In this document: positions 8,063 through 17,970 of the stretch, piece after piece
Layout of the letters: every line of letters begins with the position of its first letter
Numbering within the stretch: position 1 is the stretch's first letter
From: Halobacillus ihumii
Lineage (GTDB): Bacteria > Bacillota > Bacilli > Bacillales > Halobacillaceae
Assembly: GCF_902726645.1 (NCBI RefSeq)
Contig: NZ_CACVAO010000001.1
Coordinates: 930,001-994,000 of the forward strand
DNA: 64,000 nucleotides
Direction: 5' to 3'
Notes under the pieces: model-generated
What the model was told of the DNA's origin: nothing
What the model saw: only the letters and a program-made list of their open reading frames with translations
Database searches by the model: none
Made by a program: the position numbers and the translations under genes

Positions 8063-9982
8063 TCATTTCCATTTCAAAATCGGGTTAAGTTGTTCGAGGT
8101 GCGGCTCCCAAAAGTGTCCATTGCGATGTACATAAATGACCGCTTCCTCAAATGAACCGCGACTAAATAGTTCGGGAAGTTCTTCAGGCATCGATTCCTT
8201 ACCAGTAAGCAACCCACCTACAAACTCATTGTTAGCATGAGCTAGTTGGAGTTGAGCCCTTATATCCTTCCTGTCCATTTTTAACAAAATCATAAGCAGG
8301 GCAATGGTCATCGTCTGCTCTAATGAATCCTCCTCAGGGTACGAGTCTAACAATTTTTGTACATCGAGATATCTTTCCGTTCCTACATAAAGAGGTATTA
8401 ATCGCGAACGAATTCCTTGATTGTCCTGTGGATTCAACTCAAGAAGTTCCTCATACCACTCAATTGCGTTACCGATTTCTTCTCTTTCCTCGTACATTTC
8501 TGCTAAAAACTCAATAGCCCTTAATAGAGGACGGGCCTCGATAACTTGCCATAGACTAACATCCTCATCTGATTTAAGGCGATCATAACCGGAATGAACA
8601 GCCTTTATCACTGATGTGAGTTTTTCTGTCTCATTATTTGTAAATTGCGATCTGAGTACAAGTCCATCTACGCTGTTTTTATCAAGTGACAACACTTCAT
8701 CTACTAATCTTCTTTTCTCTTCATCATTCTTAGTTTCATAGGCTTCGTACGCCTTTACCTGGGCAAGTTCTCTGTCATTTTCTGGAACAAACGGATCATT
8801 TCTATGTTGGTTCATATATTCATTAATCTCATCAATTGAATGGAAGCCCATTTGTTCTATCTTTTTATTCAGTTCATACGTATGTCTTTCAACACTTATT
8901 TGAGCACTTGGCTTTACATAGAAAATCATTTCCGGATCCTCGCTATGCTCCTCATAATTCTGGATCAGTTCATAAAAAATTTCTATTAACTCCTGATACC
9001 GTCTAGACAGACTGTTTGAGCTGATTCTATATTTTTCGGCTACTTCTTTCTGAGTAACTATTCGATCTCCACCAAAATAAGGGACCTCATAGAAGAAATA
9101 TTCAAGTGCTGCAGCAAATACAGCAGGCTTCCTGATTATCGGATCTTGTTCCTCACAATACCTCAGCCACAACCCTTTTAATGTGACATATGCTTCAAGC
9201 TGTTGATCCGAGTAGTCTACATGTTCGTCTAGAACTTCAAATACTTCAAGCTGCTTCTCGGTTAATTCCCCGTTTTCATCAAACGAATCTACCGGTTCCA
9301 TATAAAGCCACTTAGGGAATGCACTAAGAAAATTGTGATGCAAGTAATCACTGAGCTCAACAGCCCTTGATTGACCATTGAATTCCGCTTCTAAATCAGA
9401 TATGAAATATTCATAGCCTGCCTTAGTATTTGGCAGTGCCAGAGGAATAAAATTATAAAAGTTCCCCCAATTCATTAAAATGCCCATGTAATAAGGGAAA
9501 TGTAGCAGGTCTTCATTATCTAATGGAATTCGATCTCTCCCTACTTTAAATTGACCGTCTTTTAGTACATCTTCAACATATACAAACCCATCGGGACCTT
9601 CCTCTAAAAGACGAAAGATACTCGCATGTGAAGAGCCCCAAATCTGTAGAGCCTTTATTGTGGCAGGCCGGATCATTGATTTCTGCTTTTGCTTAAAAAA
9701 GTGTTGAAAGACAGTTTCTCCATCAGTTTGTGGTACAAATAGACCTTTATAAAGAAGACGAACAAAATGCTCTATCTCTTCTTCTTGAGATGAAGCCTTT
9801 GTGGAGGGGAATAAATGAGGGTAATGGTCGTACATGTAATCCTGAAATTGAAGCAAATAACGGTCCAATTCCTCTTCAACTTTTTTCGAAGGGAATTCGA
9901 TTACATTCGTCTTACCGTGGCATTTTTTATATTTCTTTCCACTTCCGCAAGGACATGGATCATTTCTACCAACCTTCTCCAT
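8063..9982 (-). CDS. SEC-C motif protein with helical repeat body, function unknown
   Basis: The 639-residue acidic protein opens with a perfect SEC-C zinc motif ([14 protein letters not shown], with C10, C12, C21 and H22), as found at the end of SecA and in many stand-alone proteins. The rest is predicted helical. A region at about 305-345 resembles a short helix-turn-helix ([23 protein letters not shown]). TPR-like repeats lie at about 455-590, including [19 protein letters not shown]. Related long SEC-C/TPR proteins occur in Bacillaceae without an assigned role. The ATG follows GGAGAGG. No operon partner is apparent. Confidence 0.8.
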   Translation of the reverse strand: MEKVGRNDPCPCGSGKKYKKCHGKTNVIEFPSKKVEEELDRYLLQFQDYMYDHYPHLFPSTKASSQEEEIEHFVRLLYKGLFVPQTDGETVFQHFFKQKQKSMIRPATIKALQIWGSSHASIFRLLEEGPDGFVYVEDVLKDGQFKVGRDRIPLDNEDLLHFPYYMGILMNWGNFYNFIPLALPNTKAGYEYFISDLEAEFNGQSRAVELSDYLHHNFLSAFPKWLYMEPVDSFDENGELTEKQLEVFEVLDEHVDYSDQQLEAYVTLKGLWLRYCEEQDPIIRKPAVFAAALEYFFYEVPYFGGDRIVTQKEVAEKYRISSNSLSRRYQELIEIFYELIQNYEEHSEDPEMIFYVKPSAQISVERHTYELNKKIEQMGFHSIDEINEYMNQHRNDPFVPENDRELAQVKAYEAYETKNDEEKRRLVDEVLSLDKNSVDGLVLRSQFTNNETEKLTSVIKAVHSGYDRLKSDEDVSLWQVIEARPLLRAIEFLAEMYEEREEIGNAIEWYEELLELNPQDNQGIRSRLIPLYVGTERYLDVQKLLDSYPEEDSLEQTMTIALLMILLKMDRKDIRAQLQLAHANNEFVGGLLTGKESMPEELPELFSRGSFEEAVIYVHRNGHFWEPHLEQLNPILKWK

Positions 9983-10076
9983 ATCAACTCTCCTCTCCTA
10001 TCATACTCTCCCATCTATTATAAAGGTTTTTAACAACTAAAGAAAAACAATAAAATCCATACATTTACAAATAATC

Positions 10077-10115
10077 CCACCTCAGGTCATCCAAATATTG
10101 GATGACCTGAGGTGG
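10077..10115. repeat. Palindromic intergenic repeat, copy 6
   Basis: The core arms are 10077-10093 and 10099-10115, with AATAT as centre. It lies 20 bases beyond the stop of the minus-strand oxidoreductase gene, which has no other terminator, so it may serve that function here. Confidence 0.9.
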
Positions 10116-10135
10116 AAGTTTAATCCATACCTACA

Positions 10136-11014
10136 CTATCCTTTGTAATATTGATAAAGGGCCTGGGTGCCGCTGTTAGCATAGCCGTCCGCTGAGATTT
10201 GATCGTACAATTGTTTAGCAAGTTTTAGTCCTGGCAGGTCGAGTTCCATTTTTTCTGCGGATTCGATTGCGATTTTCATATCTTTAATAAAATGTTTCAC
10301 ATAAAATCCGGGTTCTAAATCTCCTTTGATGACGCGAGGAGTAAGGTTACTTAGTGACCAGCTTCCTGCAGCACCGCCGCTTATACTTTCAAGAACGGTG
10401 GAGGGGTCAAGACCCGCAGCCTCCGCATAGATTAATGCTTCGGAAACTCCCATCATATTGGAGGCAATAGCAATCTGGTTACTCATTTTTGTAAATTGTC
10501 CAGCGCCGGCTGGCCCCTGCCATACAATCTGACTCCCTAATACGTCCAGTATTGGCCAGATATACTCCACCGGCTTTTCTTCACCACCGACCATAATCGA
10601 AAGTGTCCCCTGTTTCGCTCCGACGTCACCACCAGATACCGGAGCATCCAATGCATACGAACGGCGTTCTTCAGCCTTTTTAGTAATTTTCTTCGAAAGG
10701 TCTGGGGAAGATGTCGTCAAATCAATCATATAGGTACCCTCAGCCGCATGTTCCAGAATACCGTTCTCTCCAAAATAAACCTCTTCCACGTCCGACGGAT
10801 AGCCGACCATTGTAAAAATAATGTCAGATTCCTTCGTTAGATTCCTCACATTGTCCTGCCAGCAGGCCCCTTTTTCAATCAATTCATCCGCCTTTGACGG
10901 AGTACGAGTAAATACATTTACTTCATAGCCTTCCCTCAGCAAACGTTCCACCATGCTTTTCCCCATTACTCCCGTACCTATCCAGCCAATTCTAGCATTC
11001 TTCAATCCAGCCAT
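10136..11014 (-). CDS. NAD(P)-dependent beta-hydroxyacid dehydrogenase (3-hydroxyisobutyrate dehydrogenase family)
   Basis: The 292-residue protein has the Rossmann motif GTGVMG at 13-18, followed by the NADP-type segment VNVFTRTPSKAD. It also has the substrate-binding DAPVSGGDVGAKQGTLSIMVGG and the catalytic-lysine stretch GAGQFTKMSNQI. These define the beta-hydroxyacid dehydrogenase family, which includes 3-hydroxyisobutyrate, tartronate semialdehyde and succinic semialdehyde reductases; the exact substrate is open. The frame extends to 11053, but GGAGGACTT seven or so bases before the ATG at 11014 sets the start. The LCP gene lies 95 bases upstream on the same strand. Confidence 0.87.
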   Translation of the reverse strand: MAGLKNARIGWIGTGVMGKSMVERLLREGYEVNVFTRTPSKADELIEKGACWQDNVRNLTKESDIIFTMVGYPSDVEEVYFGENGILEHAAEGTYMIDLTTSSPDLSKKITKKAEERRSYALDAPVSGGDVGAKQGTLSIMVGGEEKPVEYIWPILDVLGSQIVWQGPAGAGQFTKMSNQIAIASNMMGVSEALIYAEAAGLDPSTVLESISGGAAGSWSLSNLTPRVIKGDLEPGFYVKHFIKDMKIAIESAEKMELDLPGLKLAKQLYDQISADGYANSGTQALYQYYKG

Positions 11015-11109
11015 TTTAAGTCCTCCCTTTTCCTTTATGTAATAAAAAGGCAAGACTCCCTTTCTGAGCCCTGCCTGTCCATTTGTTAGTTAAGACTTCT
11101 GATAATCTC

Positions 11110-12036
11110 CTAAGAACTATACTCTTTAATCATCTCATGCGTTTTCTTCACTTCAGACTGCGGCACCTGCAGATAGTAAATATCATTGATCCTTGTGCCC
11201 TGCCCAGTCATCTGGTATGTCGTTAAATTCTCCCTGGCACTCCGATAATTCATAGCCAGATTTCTCATATCTTCGAACTTCATATTGGTTGCCACGTTTT
11301 CGCCAAAAACATCCATAATCGAACCGATATTATTCACAACATTAATCGATGAACCTTTATTAATAACACCTTGAATAACCTGGCGCTGACGTTCATTACG
11401 TCCGGCATCCCCCTGAGGATCGTCATAACGCATCCGGACCCATGCAAGGGCTTCATTTCCTTCAAGCTCAATTTGCCCCTTAGGGAAATTGTAACCTCCC
11501 TGTGTAAAGGCAAAGTCATTTTGCACTGTAATCCCGCCTACTAAATCAACCATCTGAGATAAGCCTTCCATATTCATGCGCACATAATAATCCAAACTTA
11601 TATCCAGAAAATTTTCTACCGTGTTGACAGACATATCGCTGCCGCCAAAAGCGTAGGCATGATTAATTTTATCCATAATACCTTTTCCGACAATTTTTGT
11701 TCTAGTATCCCTCGGAATACTGACCATCTGCATCCTGTCATTTGCTGGATCAAGTGTCATCACAATCATCGTGTCTGAACGTCCGGTATCATGTTCCCGT
11801 TCATCTACACCAAGCAGCAAAACATTGATCGGCTCTTCATCTTCTACTTTCTTTTCAGTAACCTGATGATCAATGCCCGAAACTTTTTTGTGAATTTCAC
11901 TGTCAACTGTTGTTTTTACATTACGGTAAATGGAATATAAGTAAGCTGCACTGCCACCGGCTACCAGCAGGACTACAGCCAGCGAAACCCATAGCCACTT
12001 TCTTTTCTTTTTTCGTCGATCTTTTCTCGTTGCCAT
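11110..12036 (-). CDS. LCP family wall-polymer ligase, second paralogue
   Basis: The 308-residue protein has a basic start, one membrane span (about 14-33) and an external LCP domain with the same signature blocks as the 3490-4422 gene: NVLLLGVDERE, GRSDTMIVMTLDPAND, SIPRDTRTKI and GRNERQRQVIQGVI. Many short blocks are identical between the two, so they are paralogues. Both probably attach anionic polymers to peptidoglycan, and Bacillus usually carries several partly redundant LCP enzymes. The ATG follows AAAGGGTG. The stop lies 95 bases before the dehydrogenase start, with no clear terminator, so the pair may be cotranscribed. Confidence 0.9.
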   Translation of the reverse strand: MATRKDRRKKKRKWLWVSLAVVLLVAGGSAAYLYSIYRNVKTTVDSEIHKKVSGIDHQVTEKKVEDEEPINVLLLGVDEREHDTGRSDTMIVMTLDPANDRMQMVSIPRDTRTKIVGKGIMDKINHAYAFGGSDMSVNTVENFLDISLDYYVRMNMEGLSQMVDLVGGITVQNDFAFTQGGYNFPKGQIELEGNEALAWVRMRYDDPQGDAGRNERQRQVIQGVINKGSSINVVNNIGSIMDVFGENVATNMKFEDMRNLAMNYRSARENLTTYQMTGQGTRINDIYYLQVPQSEVKKTHEMIKEYSS

Positions 12037-12190
12037 TTCTACACCCTTTCATACCTATTCCCTGCACCATTTATTAACCTCTTTATACTACCTATTATCT
12101 CATAATCTGACTTTATATTTTACATGTTTCCTTCCATTTTGCAAAATTTTGATAAAATATTTTTCTGGCTCGAAAAACAATGGTAAATAA

Positions 12191-12235
12191 AAAAAGCTGC
12201 ACTTTGTGATCTAACCTCACAAAGTGCAGCTTTTT
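12191..12235. terminator. Terminator of the POT transporter gene
   Basis: A 19-bp perfect stem (12191-12209 with 12217-12235) has A and T tracts at its ends. It is ideally placed just behind the minus-strand POT stop and would work in both directions. Confidence 0.9.
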
Positions 12236-12248
12236 AGTAAAATGGGGA

Positions 12249-13739
12249 TTAGAAAACACCCTTCATTAGTTTAGAAATCTTAGGTGAGAACAAAAATAGG
12301 ATGACTCCTAATAAGATAGAAGTTCCTCCAAGAATACCAAAATAAGCAATTTCAGTATTGATATTGTAAAGTTTCACAAGCTGAGCGTTCATCGCTTGTC
12401 CTGCAGCATTAGAAAGAAACCATAAGCTCATCGTTTGTGAAGCAAAAGCTGCAGGCGCCAGTTTCGTTGTGGCTGACAAGCCGACAGGGGATAATAGCAG
12501 TTCCCCAATGACAACGATAAAGAAGCTGACCACAAGCCATAATGGATTAACTAAATTATCCCCATTGGTTAATGCAGGAATAACCAGTATCAGAAAGGAT
12601 ACTCCAGCAAACATTAAACCGAATGCAAACTTCTGTGGTGTGCTAGGCTGCTTTCCTTTTAATCGAATCCATAACCAGGCAAATACAGGTGCCAGGAAGA
12701 TAATAAATAATGGATTCAAGGACTGGAACCATGAAGATTGTATAGCGAATCCGCTAAGACTTAAGTCTACACGCTGGTCAGCATACTGAGCTAGAATAAT
12801 GGATCCTTGCTCCTGGATGGACCAGAACATCATTGACGCAACAAACAACGGAATATAGGCAAGCAGTCTTGACTTTTCGTCTTTCGTTGTCTTTTTATTT
12901 CGATACATAACAATAAAATATGCCGTTGGAATGGAGAGACCTAGAAAGCTAACAAGATAGGTTAAGCGATTGATCGTCATGATCCCGGTCGGAATAGTTA
13001 TAGCAAAAAAGGCAATGACAATGACTGCACCGATACCTGCACGCTTGTAAGTTTTGCTCCGTTCTACTTTCGTTAATGGATTCGGAACATTCTTACCTGC
13101 TAAACCTAAGTACTTTTTCTTTGTCACCATAAAAGTAATCAATCCGAAGAACATACCAACAGCAGCGATGGCAAATCCGGCATGGAAGTTAAACTCCTGT
13201 CCAACTGTTCCTACGATTAAAGGAGATAAGAAGGCACCAAGGTTAATTCCCATATAAAAAATACTAAAGCCTGAATCTCTGCGATAATCCTCTGAAGCGT
13301 AAAGATCTCCTACCACATTTGAGACGTTTGGTTTTAATAAACCGGTACCGATAATAATCAGAGCCATTGAAATGAAAAAGGCTGTTAAACTTCCTGGTAA
13401 GGATAAAGCAATGTGTCCAAACATAATGAGGACACCACCATAAAACACAGTAGATGTACCACCTAGCAATCTATCTGCAATCCAACCTCCGATTATTCCA
13501 GACATATATACGAGTGCCCCATAAATGGCCATAATAGAAGCTGCAGTTCCCTCGTCTAAGCCAAGGCCGCCCTTCGACACCTCATAATACATATAAAATA
13601 ATAGAATTGCTCGCATTCCGTAATAGGAAAAACGTTCCCAGAATTCGGTGAAGAATAGTGTAAACAATCCCTTTGGATGTCCAAAGAACCCTCTTTGAGG
13701 AACACTGTTTACAATATCCTCCTTACTGTATTGAGCCAC
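12249..13739 (-). CDS. POT/PTR family proton-coupled oligopeptide transporter (DtpT-like)
   Basis: The 496-residue protein has 12-14 membrane spans. The helix-1 motif EFWERFSYYG (ExxERFxYYG) defines proton-dependent di/tripeptide transporters, and the second family motif GINLGAFLSPLIVG is also present. Bacillus and Lactococcus homologues import di- and tripeptides. Spacing to the 14057-14088 terminator shows it is transcribed alone. A TTGACA lies about 110 bases upstream on the minus strand and could be its -35 box, though the matching -10 is weak. The ATG follows AAGGAGG. Confidence 0.9.
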   Translation of the reverse strand: MAQYSKEDIVNSVPQRGFFGHPKGLFTLFFTEFWERFSYYGMRAILLFYMYYEVSKGGLGLDEGTAASIMAIYGALVYMSGIIGGWIADRLLGGTSTVFYGGVLIMFGHIALSLPGSLTAFFISMALIIIGTGLLKPNVSNVVGDLYASEDYRRDSGFSIFYMGINLGAFLSPLIVGTVGQEFNFHAGFAIAAVGMFFGLITFMVTKKKYLGLAGKNVPNPLTKVERSKTYKRAGIGAVIVIAFFAITIPTGIMTINRLTYLVSFLGLSIPTAYFIVMYRNKKTTKDEKSRLLAYIPLFVASMMFWSIQEQGSIILAQYADQRVDLSLSGFAIQSSWFQSLNPLFIIFLAPVFAWLWIRLKGKQPSTPQKFAFGLMFAGVSFLILVIPALTNGDNLVNPLWLVVSFFIVVIGELLLSPVGLSATTKLAPAAFASQTMSLWFLSNAAGQAMNAQLVKLYNINTEIAYFGILGGTSILLGVILFLFSPKISKLMKGVF

Positions 13740-14056
13740 GATTTTTAACCTCCTTGATGATTAAGTAGATAATGAATCTGAATAAAACATTACCACTTAA
13801 AGGAATTTTCAGAAAAATAATTTGTCGAAATCCCTCTAACAATGTCAAATTATAGTCCTATTCACTAGTAAAAATCAATCGATTGTAATAAATTCCAAAT
13901 AGGTATTATATTCAAATAAAAGAGAATTATTTTTCACTTGAGGTCTATACGACTATATTAAATAGATGGTACTAGTCTTTAAATCACCCTTAATAAGTCG
14001 ATGGTCTCCGAAAATTGCAGCTTGATGTCATTTGTTTATTGAGCATTTTTCCATTA
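13740..14056. other. AT-rich intergenic region between POT transporter and abrB
   Basis: No reading frame with a plausible start is visible. It holds the POT upstream region (a TTGACA-like box near 13847 on the minus strand) and otherwise no repeat or RNA motif that I recognise. Confidence 0.5.
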
Positions 14057-14088
14057 AAAAACCGTTCCTCTATAAGAAACGGTTTTCC
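14057..14088 (-). terminator. Terminator of abrB
   Basis: AAAACCGTTCC pairs with GAAACGGTTTT around a short loop; a T tract follows on the minus strand. It starts about 15 bases after the abrB stop. Confidence 0.8.
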
Positions 14089-14104
14089 ATAGCATTCTAC
14101 TATA

Positions 14105-14377
14105 TTATTTAGTGACCTTTTCTAACTCTTCTTTTAATAATTCTAAACCTCTCTGGCTCAGAACAAGGCCGTTAAAGAATTCACGGTTATCCTCGCTAAC
14201 CTCTCCAGTTATCACACACTCTTTATTGGCTTTATATTTCTTCAAAATAATTTTGTCATCTTCAACAAATATTTCTAGCGGAGTTTTCTCCTCTACTTCT
14301 AACGTACGACGCAGCTCTTTTGGAATAACAATTCTTCCAAGCTCATCTACTTTTCGAACAACGCCAGTGCTCTTCAT
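14105..14377 (-). CDS. abrB: AbrB family transition-state regulator
   Basis: The 90-residue protein starts MKSTGVVRKVDELGRIVIPK, the swapped-hairpin DNA-binding domain of AbrB/Abh/SpoVT. AbrB homologues repress many post-exponential genes as tetramers. The second half (ECVITGEVSEDN with a conserved Cys, then a C-terminal helix) matches the AbrB/Abh multimerisation domain. The frame opens at a TTG at 14386, but AGGGGT fits the ATG at 14377. Whether this is AbrB itself or the paralogue Abh cannot be settled without alignment. The Rap-Phr and protease genes a few kilobases away are the kind of targets AbrB controls. Confidence 0.88.
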   Translation of the reverse strand: MKSTGVVRKVDELGRIVIPKELRRTLEVEEKTPLEIFVEDDKIILKKYKANKECVITGEVSEDNREFFNGLVLSQRGLELLKEELEKVTK

Positions 14378-14540
14378 TCTATTCAACCCCTAATTACATT
14401 ATAGTTTTCTTATTCCTAGCAAGACTAGGATACTATTCACTTTCCAACAAGTCTAACACAAAATTAAATCACGATGTACTAGTACAAATTCCTGTTAATC
14501 CATCTAACAATTACTGACGTTAGTTACAATATGATTGCAT

Positions 14541-14585
14541 AAATATAGTTTAGGGTGTAAACTATATTTTGTTTAGGGTATAAAC
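14541..14585. promoter_or_regulatory. Twin palindromic operators, probably for the MarR regulator
   Basis: ATAGTTTA-GGGTG-TAAACTAT (14545-14565, symmetry extending to 14541-14569) is followed at once by a second, shorter version, GTTTA-GGGTA-TAAAC (14571-14585). Both have the same central GGGT. They lie 26-70 bases before the marR start, as expected for autorepression by a dimeric winged-helix protein. Confidence 0.75.
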
Positions 14586-14610
14586 TACTTTTTCGCCTGG
14601 AGGTTTTTTA

Positions 14611-15057
14611 GTGAATGATCGTTTAGATAAAGCTGTAGATCTTTTTAAAGAAGTCATGATCTTTGGTACCGAGAGAATAATAAAGTCGATTGACCACGAA
14701 ATTTATGATCTTTATTCTCCGGAACAAATTCATATGCTTCAAATTCTGTTCAAGTTAGAAAAAGTATCACCAGGGAGACTTGCTGAATTACAAGGGGTCC
14801 ATAAGAGTGCCGTTTCAAACAGACTGAAAAAATTGAGCCAAAACGGCTTAATAGATATTGTGAGTTCTGAAAAGGACAACCGAGGAAAAACACTCACCTT
14901 GACCGACAAAGGAAAATCTATCATCCATCAATCTAACGAGCTTATTTCCAACCATATAGAAGAATTACTCGCTGGAGAACTTAAAGATTCTGAAATCGAT
15001 GAATTCATTCGGATATTCAATAAAGTAAAAGCAATTCTAAGAGTAGAGGAAGATTAA
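14611..15057 (+). CDS. MarR family transcriptional regulator
   Basis: The 148-residue protein has the MarR fold: an N-terminal dimer helix, then the winged helix at about 38-100 (SPGRLAELQGVHKSAVSNRLKKL as recognition region, SEKDNRGKTLTLTDKGK as wing). It starts at GTG behind TGGAGG. The stop is two bases before the MMPL exporter start, so the two genes form an operon. It very probably represses the operon through the twin operators upstream and is released by a toxic ligand, as in many MarR-efflux pairs. The ligand is unknown. Confidence 0.88.
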   Translation: MNDRLDKAVDLFKEVMIFGTERIIKSIDHEIYDLYSPEQIHMLQILFKLEKVSPGRLAELQGVHKSAVSNRLKKLSQNGLIDIVSSEKDNRGKTLTLTDKGKSIIHQSNELISNHIEELLAGELKDSEIDEFIRIFNKVKAILRVEED

Positions 15058-15059
15058 TA

Positions 15060-17717
15060 ATGAGAATGATATTAAAGTATAAATGGATCATTGTGACACT
15101 CATGATCTTATTAACGGCGGGCTTATTTATAGTGTCACCTAATTTAACTCAACAAGCTGAAGAAGCTGGAAACTTACAACTTCCCGAAGGTACAGATTCC
15201 CAGAAGGCTGCAGCGATCTTAGAAAAGGCCGGGGCGGATGCAGACACCATTTCCCTTGTATTCACACTTGATGAACCAGTTGATCAGGATGTCAAACAAT
15301 CCATTGCTTCCACTGTCGACCAGTTGAAGAACTTGGAAGGCTCCATTACTAATGTGGTTGCACCTTTTGAAACTAAAGAGGCGACTGACCAGCTTGTTTC
15401 ACAAGATGAGAAAACGATCCTTATTCCCATCACAGTTGATGGTACAGACAAAGAAATCAATGAGCTTGCAGACCACATTAAATCTAATATACTGTCTGGC
15501 GAACACACAGTTTATATTACTGGGGAAGCGATCATTAACCAGGATGTAAATGAAAGCAGTCAAGAGGGGCTGGAGCGGACTGAAATCATAACAGTAGTTC
15601 TGATCTTTGTCCTCCTGCTTGCCGTGTTCCGTTCTATTATCACACCCTTTATTCCACTAGTTGCAGTTGGGATTACCTATTTACTTAGCCAGTCACTTGT
15701 GTCCTTTTTTATCGAGTGGTTTAGCTTCCCGGTTTCAAACTATACACAAATATTTCTAGTTGCCGTCCTATTTGGAATCGGAACAGATTATTGTATTTTA
15801 CTGTTGAGCCGCTATAAAGAAGAACTTACGAATGGACACTCTACTGAAACTGCCATAGTAAATACGTATAAAACCGCAGGTCGTACTCTTTTAATTAGTG
15901 GCATTGCTGTTTTTATCGGCTTTGTTGCCATCGGTTTTGCCGAATTTACTATTTTCAAATCAGCAGTCGGTGTTGCTGTGGGGATCGCTGTATTAATGAT
16001 TGTGCTATTCACGATTATTCCTTTTTTCATGGCTGTCTTAAAGGACAAGTTGTTTTGGCCATCTAAAAAATCGGCTTCCCACAAAGATAGTAAATTGTGG
16101 ATTCTGCTCGGACGCTTCTCAGTCCATAGACCTATTTGGTCCCTAGTGATTGTTGCCATCATTACTGTTCCACTTCTCTTAACATATAATGGACAATTAT
16201 CGTTTAATACAGTGGATGAAATCGGTGATGATTATGGTTCGGTTAAAGGACTAAAAGCAATTGAGGAGGGCTTTGGCAAGGGTGAATCTCTCCCTCTAAA
16301 TATCGTCATTAAAGCTGAAGATGATATGGTTACGAGAGAGGTTATCCCTTATGTTGAAGAATTGAGTTCGGAAATAGCTACAAATGAAGAAGTCGACGCC
16401 ATTAGAACGATCACAAGACCTACGGGAGAAATTCTTGAAGAATTATATATTGACCATCAACTTCGACAGGTGTCCGATGGTCTGAATCAGGCTCGTGAAG
16501 GAATTAATAAAACAAAATCCGGGTTAACCGAGATTGAAGCTGGATTGAATAACATAGCAAACCAACTTCCATCAGGGACGGCAACCAACGCAAATGGTCT
16601 AGGTGAGGCTGCTAATGCCCTTAAGCAAATAAACCAGCAGCTTACCACCATAAATCAAGATCTTAGTCAGTCAGGAAATGTGGCTCAAGCTTCTAAACAA
16701 CTAGCCCAAGTTCAACAGCAACTTGGCCAAATTCAGCAGTCACTCGCTGGTGCATCCTCCAGTTTACAAGGAAAAACGAGTCAAGTAAGCAGACTTAAAG
16801 ACGGACTTGCTGAATTAGCTAGTGGAGTTGGTGCCTCAATCGATGGTCTCGAAGATATCGAGTCTGGTCTAAAAGATGCTGAAGAAATCACAAAAGCGAT
16901 GGGAGAATCAAATTCGCTTACCGAAACAGGTGTGTTCATTCCAAAAGGCACCCTTGAAAACGAAGAGTTCCAGCCAGCAATTGATCGTTATTCTTTTGCT
17001 AATGAAAAAGGAATTAAAATGGAAATCATTCTAAAGAATGACCCTTATTCTAAAGAAGCAATTGATACGACTGAGGCCATTAAACAAACCGTACAAGATC
17101 AAGTTAAAGGAACGCCTTTAGAAGATATGACCATTGCATACAGTGGCATTCCAGCTACGAATGATGATCTTTCAGAGATCTCCAAAAATGATTTTACAAG
17201 AACAATGATCATTATTTTAAGCGGATTATTTATTGTCCTTACAATCTTATTCCGGTCTATGATCATGCCGCTTTATATGATTGGATCTCTTTTGCTGACT
17301 TACTACACATCTGTTTCTATCGCAGAATTGATTTTCGTCAATCTATTAAACTATGATGGGATCAGCTGGGCCGTACCATTTTTCGGTTTTGTTATGCTTA
17401 TCGCACTTGGGGTGGATTACTCCATCTTCCTGCTTGATCGTTTCAATGAAGAGGCCAAAATGGATGTGAAAGAAGCCATGATGACATCAATGGCCAAAAT
17501 GGGATCAGTTGTCATTACTGCAGCCATTATCCTGGCGGGTACATTCGGTGCCATGATGCCATCTGGGGTGCTAAGCTTAATTCAAATTGCTACAATCGTC
17601 ATTACTGGTCTTCTCCTGTATGGCTTAATAATCCTGCCATTACTCATTCCGGCTATTACCGTTTCCTTTGGGAATGGAGTATGGTGGCCATTTACACGAA
17701 AAAATAAACAAAACTAA
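15060..17717 (+). CDS. MMPL/RND family membrane exporter
   Basis: The 885-residue protein has two MMPL halves, each a first span, an external domain and five grouped spans (about 170-325 and 700-870). Each half carries FGIGTDYCILLLSRYKEE or LGVDYSIFLLDRFNEE, the GxxxDY proton-relay signature of RND-type carriers. The second external domain holds a long Gln-, Ala- and Leu-rich coiled segment (about 470-620). This matches Bacillus YdgH/YdfJ-type proteins. It is probably a proton-driven exporter of lipids, surfactants or drugs, and is translationally close-coupled to the marR gene before it. The substrate is unknown. Confidence 0.9.
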   Translation: MRMILKYKWIIVTLMILLTAGLFIVSPNLTQQAEEAGNLQLPEGTDSQKAAAILEKAGADADTISLVFTLDEPVDQDVKQSIASTVDQLKNLEGSITNVVAPFETKEATDQLVSQDEKTILIPITVDGTDKEINELADHIKSNILSGEHTVYITGEAIINQDVNESSQEGLERTEIITVVLIFVLLLAVFRSIITPFIPLVAVGITYLLSQSLVSFFIEWFSFPVSNYTQIFLVAVLFGIGTDYCILLLSRYKEELTNGHSTETAIVNTYKTAGRTLLISGIAVFIGFVAIGFAEFTIFKSAVGVAVGIAVLMIVLFTIIPFFMAVLKDKLFWPSKKSASHKDSKLWILLGRFSVHRPIWSLVIVAIITVPLLLTYNGQLSFNTVDEIGDDYGSVKGLKAIEEGFGKGESLPLNIVIKAEDDMVTREVIPYVEELSSEIATNEEVDAIRTITRPTGEILEELYIDHQLRQVSDGLNQAREGINKTKSGLTEIEAGLNNIANQLPSGTATNANGLGEAANALKQINQQLTTINQDLSQSGNVAQASKQLAQVQQQLGQIQQSLAGASSSLQGKTSQVSRLKDGLAELASGVGASIDGLEDIESGLKDAEEITKAMGESNSLTETGVFIPKGTLENEEFQPAIDRYSFANEKGIKMEIILKNDPYSKEAIDTTEAIKQTVQDQVKGTPLEDMTIAYSGIPATNDDLSEISKNDFTRTMIIILSGLFIVLTILFRSMIMPLYMIGSLLLTYYTSVSIAELIFVNLLNYDGISWAVPFFGFVMLIALGVDYSIFLLDRFNEEAKMDVKEAMMTSMAKMGSVVITAAIILAGTFGAMMPSGVLSLIQIATIVITGLLLYGLIILPLLIPAITVSFGNGVWWPFTRKNKQN

Positions 17718-17731
17718 TCAGTTTTAAACAT

Positions 17732-17761
17732 GAGGCCATTCTAAATGAGTGGCCTCTTTTT
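17732..17761. terminator. Bidirectional terminator behind the MMPL gene
   Basis: GAGGCCATT pairs with AGTGGCCTC (one G-U) and is followed by CTTTTT-type T residues; a convergent small gene starts its stop six bases on. Confidence 0.82.
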
Positions 17762-17766
17762 CTACA

Positions 17767-17970
17767 TTACACGTCAAGTTTTGTATAGTCTCTCTTATGT
17801 TCCTGATGAAAAGCTAAGCAATCCTGACAATACTCAACCCATGAAGTACGCCCATCGGTTACCGCTACAATATCTTGTTCCTCAACCAACTCTTTACACT
17901 TCCAACACATCACCAGATGGGAATCCAAGAGATTCCTGACATTTCGATTCAAACTCTCAAAATGATTCAT
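17767..17970 (-). CDS. Small zinc-ribbon-like protein, function unknown
   Basis: The 67-residue protein has two CxxC pairs (C22/C25 and C48/C51) about 22 residues apart, typical of a single zinc ribbon. The second pair is framed by aromatic and acidic residues (WVEYCQDCLAFHQEH). The ATG is preceded by GGGAGGG at a somewhat long distance. It is probably a real gene because it ends exactly at a shared terminator and its cysteine spacing is orderly. I know no function. Confidence 0.62.
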   Translation of the reverse strand: MNHFESLNRNVRNLLDSHLVMCWKCKELVEEQDIVAVTDGRTSWVEYCQDCLAFHQEHKRDYTKLDV

